A DNA stretch of 64,000 nt, from contig NC_135561.1 in assembly GCF_964340395.1 (NCBI RefSeq), positions 17,833,240-17,897,239 on the forward strand, given 5' to 3'. The position numbers and the translations under genes are program-made. A model generated the notes under the pieces. The model was not told where the DNA came from. It saw only the letters and a program-made list of their open reading frames with translations, and did not search any database. The stretch comes from Glandiceps talaboti (Eukaryota; Hemichordata; Enteropneusta; Spengelidae). Below, one piece after another: positions 61,105-64,000 of this stretch (its first letter is position 1; each line of letters starts with the position of its first letter).

Positions 61105-61397
61105 TACTCATTCGAGCCTCATCGCTGCTGTTTGTTTCTGAACGGCTAAAGTCCTGCGCAAGATATGAACCATGATTGTGCCTCAGTCAACCCAGCTGTA
61201 TAATTGGGGACCAGGTATAATAGGGGTTGCAATGTGAATACTTTAATCCTATGTGCTTATAGACGCTGAAGTGGATTGTACACTCCCCAGGGAGTTGAGG
61301 AAGTATAAAGGGCCATTGTGTCATGATAGATCTGTGCCCGGGGTAATAACTGAGCACAGAGTGGGAAAGCGCTGCATAAAAACCAACATTATTATAC
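61105..61397 (+). mobile_element. SINE-like repeat, family S2 copy 2
   Basis: Shares with copy 1 (opposite strand) the blocks TGTGCCTCAGTCAACCCAGC, TGTATAATTGGGGACCAGG, CTCCCCAGGGAGTTGAGGAA and GTGGGAAAGCGCTGCATAAA, and ends in ATTATTAT. The head is less clear than in copy 1. Confidence 0.7.
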
Positions 61398-61985
61398 TAT
61401 GACAGATTGCGATATTTTCTTGTTTTAAGATATATGATATTAAACTTATATTATACCATCTTGGACCCCCCTCCCCCAACATGGAGCACCCCCCCCCCCA
61501 CATGGAGCATGCAGCACATTGATACTAAGTTCTTGTTACAGAGTACATGTATATGGAAGCCCACATGCATCTATGAACTAACAAAGATCTAATTAATTAA
61601 TATTAATTCATTGACATTAAAAATTAAACGTACTTTCATGCTAACTACATGTATAAGTGTAGTTATTCTAGTGCTAGGACACTGGCTACCAGCACTTAAT
61701 ATGTTTGACAGTGTCAAACACAATGATGACATGTTTTAGTATAATAATTCATATGTTGTTGATGATGATGATTTATGTAGTATTGAGATCTGCTAAGATT
61801 TACAGACACTTCTACCTACTCAGCCATCAAGTACTAATGTAATACTGTTTACTAGACGATAAGTTACAACAAAATGGATATGACCTTAGTAATTTCCTGT
61901 GACAAACAGTGCAAAATGAATATTCCGTTATCAAATTACATTTTCTCAGTTTGAAATTAAAAAAGTCACAATATATTTGCAGACA
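61398..61985. other. spacer with C-rich tract
   Basis: Two CATGGAGCA units are separated by a run of about 12 C near 61488. No gene. Confidence 0.5.
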
Positions 61986-62395
61986 ATACACGGAATATAC
62001 ATGCAAACACAGACACACACATATCATGCATGTACTGACATGTAAACAGCTTGGTGTATTCCTTAAAAGTTGTTGACGTGGAAAGAACAACCTTTGTGAA
62101 AGAAAAACCTGAGTTTATTCTCCATCCTTTTTTATCTGACACAGGTATAATGTGACACACAGATAAACACACACATGTACACTGTATACATGCACACACA
62201 TATAGACAACCTGGTGTATTGAATTCCTTACAGTTTTTAACATGGTAAAGTTAACAACTTCAAAAGAACACCTAGTGCCATTGTTAAAGACACAAACAAA
62301 CAAACAAACAAACACACAAATGTACACACATGTACATACACACACAGACAACATGGTGTCTTCCTTACAATTTTTGATGTGGAAAAGTTACAACA
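61986..62395. repeat. three diverged 130-170-bp tandem units with CA tracts
   Basis: Each unit has a CA-rich part, then a phrase like CAACCTGGTGTATTGAATTC or GACAACATGGTGTCTTCC, then CCTTACAGTTTTTAACATGG or similar. Units lie near 61986-62105, 62155-62270 and 62285-62395. Confidence 0.7.
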
Positions 62396-64000
62396 AGAGA
62401 AAAAGTCAAGTGCCTTCTTTGTTTCCTTCCGGGATGTACAGTTCAAATAGTGAAAAGTTTCAAACATGTCATAAAAGGAAGGCTTTTTCTGAGGTAAAAC
62501 TGCCCAGACTATTAAAGCATAATTCTACATCAATTCTAATTCTTAACAGCCTGTGTTATTAACTGTATATTGGTAACACATGTTATCACCATGGCAACAC
62601 AGGACTAAAAGAATTACTTTTTTTAGTTCAATGATTATCATTTTAGTGTCACTCATGTTTTTAAAATTTAAAATCTAAAACAACAAAATATCAACTTTTA
62701 GAATATATACAGACCTAAATCAATGCAGGGAACAAATGCACCATACAGGAGAGAAAAATATGAAAGTTATTACTCATGTGACTCGTACTAGACGTCGAAC
62801 AAAATTCAATTCATAAAGTGAATGCCTGTGAGGTTGCCCTATATTTGCAGGCTTTTCAGTGTCACCTCGAGCTGTTCACACATGCAATTAATTCACAATT
62901 GTCTCCCAGAGGGGGCCCCCTGAAAATGGCACATAAGTCAACTAATGGAAAAGTGTTCACAGCTTTTAGTGTTTTCAATAAGATGCAGATCCCATTTGGA
63001 GTTGTTTAAAAAGTAGCCAATAGTTAAATAGATAGTATCTGTATGGTGTGCTATTGTGATAAACAATGACACTGTCCACACTTCACAGCATCCCTTAATT
63101 CTACTTGGGAAATCAATTTTCCGTTATCAAAGAACTGCTGATGAGGTATAGGTGCAATCTGGAAATGAGGGAGCCCTGTTCTGTGGCTGACAGCTCCATA
63201 TGATACAGTTAATCCCTAGCATCACTTTTACCTGTTTCTTAGCAACGATCTTCTGCATCATCCATTCATTATCATGCAAATTTGTCAAGAGACAGGAAGA
63301 TACCGATTTGCTTCATAGTCAAGTTATATATATATGCTCATCAGGTAGAGAGTAGATGCACTACTATGACAGTGTTGCTATGGTGACAACAACTGCAGGT
63401 TGCTAACTTAGATTTTAATCAAGTCTTGCTGAAGGCGTTGTGAACTAGCATATTAGAAATTTAGTGTGTGATAATATTGAAGAAAAAATTATCAATGGTA
63501 CCCTTTCTTTTGTCTTCAATATACTTGTAATAAAAATAAAAAATATTCAAAAATAAATTTAAAAAATATTTAAAAAAATATTAAATATAAAAAATAAGAA
63601 ATGTAAGAAATACATGGAAATGAGGAACAAGAAATTCATCTTGACCTTCAGGACCTCCCAAATCAGGTGTAATGACCTTTTTGTCACATGATTAGTTTTC
63701 TTTTCTTTTAGTGCCTATTTACTGGGGGAGGGGTGGCCCAAATAAGTTATTAAGAAATGGTCGTACTCATCATTGAAGAGGCGTTACATTGATGGTTGAA
63801 TATCAGAAGATGAAAACCCCATTTGAGAGTGAATTCATATCATACACATTGTGATTAAATGTTTGCTAATTAAAGGTACATGTAGCATATAACAGCTGTG
63901 TCATTGTCTTGATTGGTTGTATTGATGATTATATCAAGACTCATGCCATTGGCTGATCATATTTTAAATATAATTATGCATTTTAGGGTTCATTCGCGGA
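62396..64000. other. no gene recognised
   Basis: AT-rich sequence to the window edge. An A-rich low-complexity stretch lies at about 63525-63600. If the KCNQ1 N-terminal exon is farther out, this is still its first intron. Confidence 0.35.

Noticed and set aside
62115-62467. Cys/Val-rich secreted peptide frames on the minus strand
   Set aside because: They translate CA/TG tracts in three tandem units; multiple overlapping frames give the same low-complexity pattern.

Overview
The window is eukaryotic, AT-rich animal DNA: multi-exon genes with GT/AG introns, large introns, microsatellites, minisatellites and many short non-autonomous transposons. The two recognisable genes, a BMP5/6/7/8-class ligand and a KCNQ1-like potassium channel, point to a bilaterian. 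The divergence from vertebrates, the 71-bp intron and the repeat families suggest an invertebrate (an invertebrate deuterostome or a lophotrochozoan); the sequence alone does not let me name a species.

Layout: 1-2815 is a 31-bp minisatellite. 2816-5620 is repeat-bearing sequence with a long (TC)n tract. 5622-6855 (+) holds the last three coding exons of a BMP5-8 ligand: the end of the prodomain, the cleavage site and the whole cystine-knot domain; its upstream prodomain exons were not found. About 6856-7950 is the probable BMP 3' UTR. 8-20.6 kb is intergenic, with an (AT)n tract, two GGGAACTTGCAA-ended MITEs, one 340-bp foldback MITE and other repeats.

20635-47397 (-) is a KCNQ1-type voltage-gated potassium channel gene, reconstructed exon by exon from S1 to the stop codon. 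All junctions keep frame and together give 655 residues. The exon for the S6 end and the start of calmodulin-binding helix A is present twice in tandem (37829-37924 and 37662-37757): the two 96-bp copies differ at 14 bases but at only one amino acid (Glu/Gln), and 71 bp separates them. The gene also has 27-nt and 21-nt exons and a last exon ending in -DTRV, a class I PDZ-ligand pattern. The exon for the N-terminus and the start of S1 was not found, so 47.4-64 kb is probably first intron or 5' flank.

That last 16.6 kb holds no gene I can support. It contains a decayed LINE tail, a 29-bp and a 52-bp minisatellite, a palindromic element at 55.7 kb, a SINE copy at 61.1-61.4 kb and other repeats. 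The BMP and KCNQ1 genes converge; nothing shows that they work together. The best candidate for something undescribed is the KCNQ1 exon duplication, which lies between two foldback MITEs in the flanking introns.
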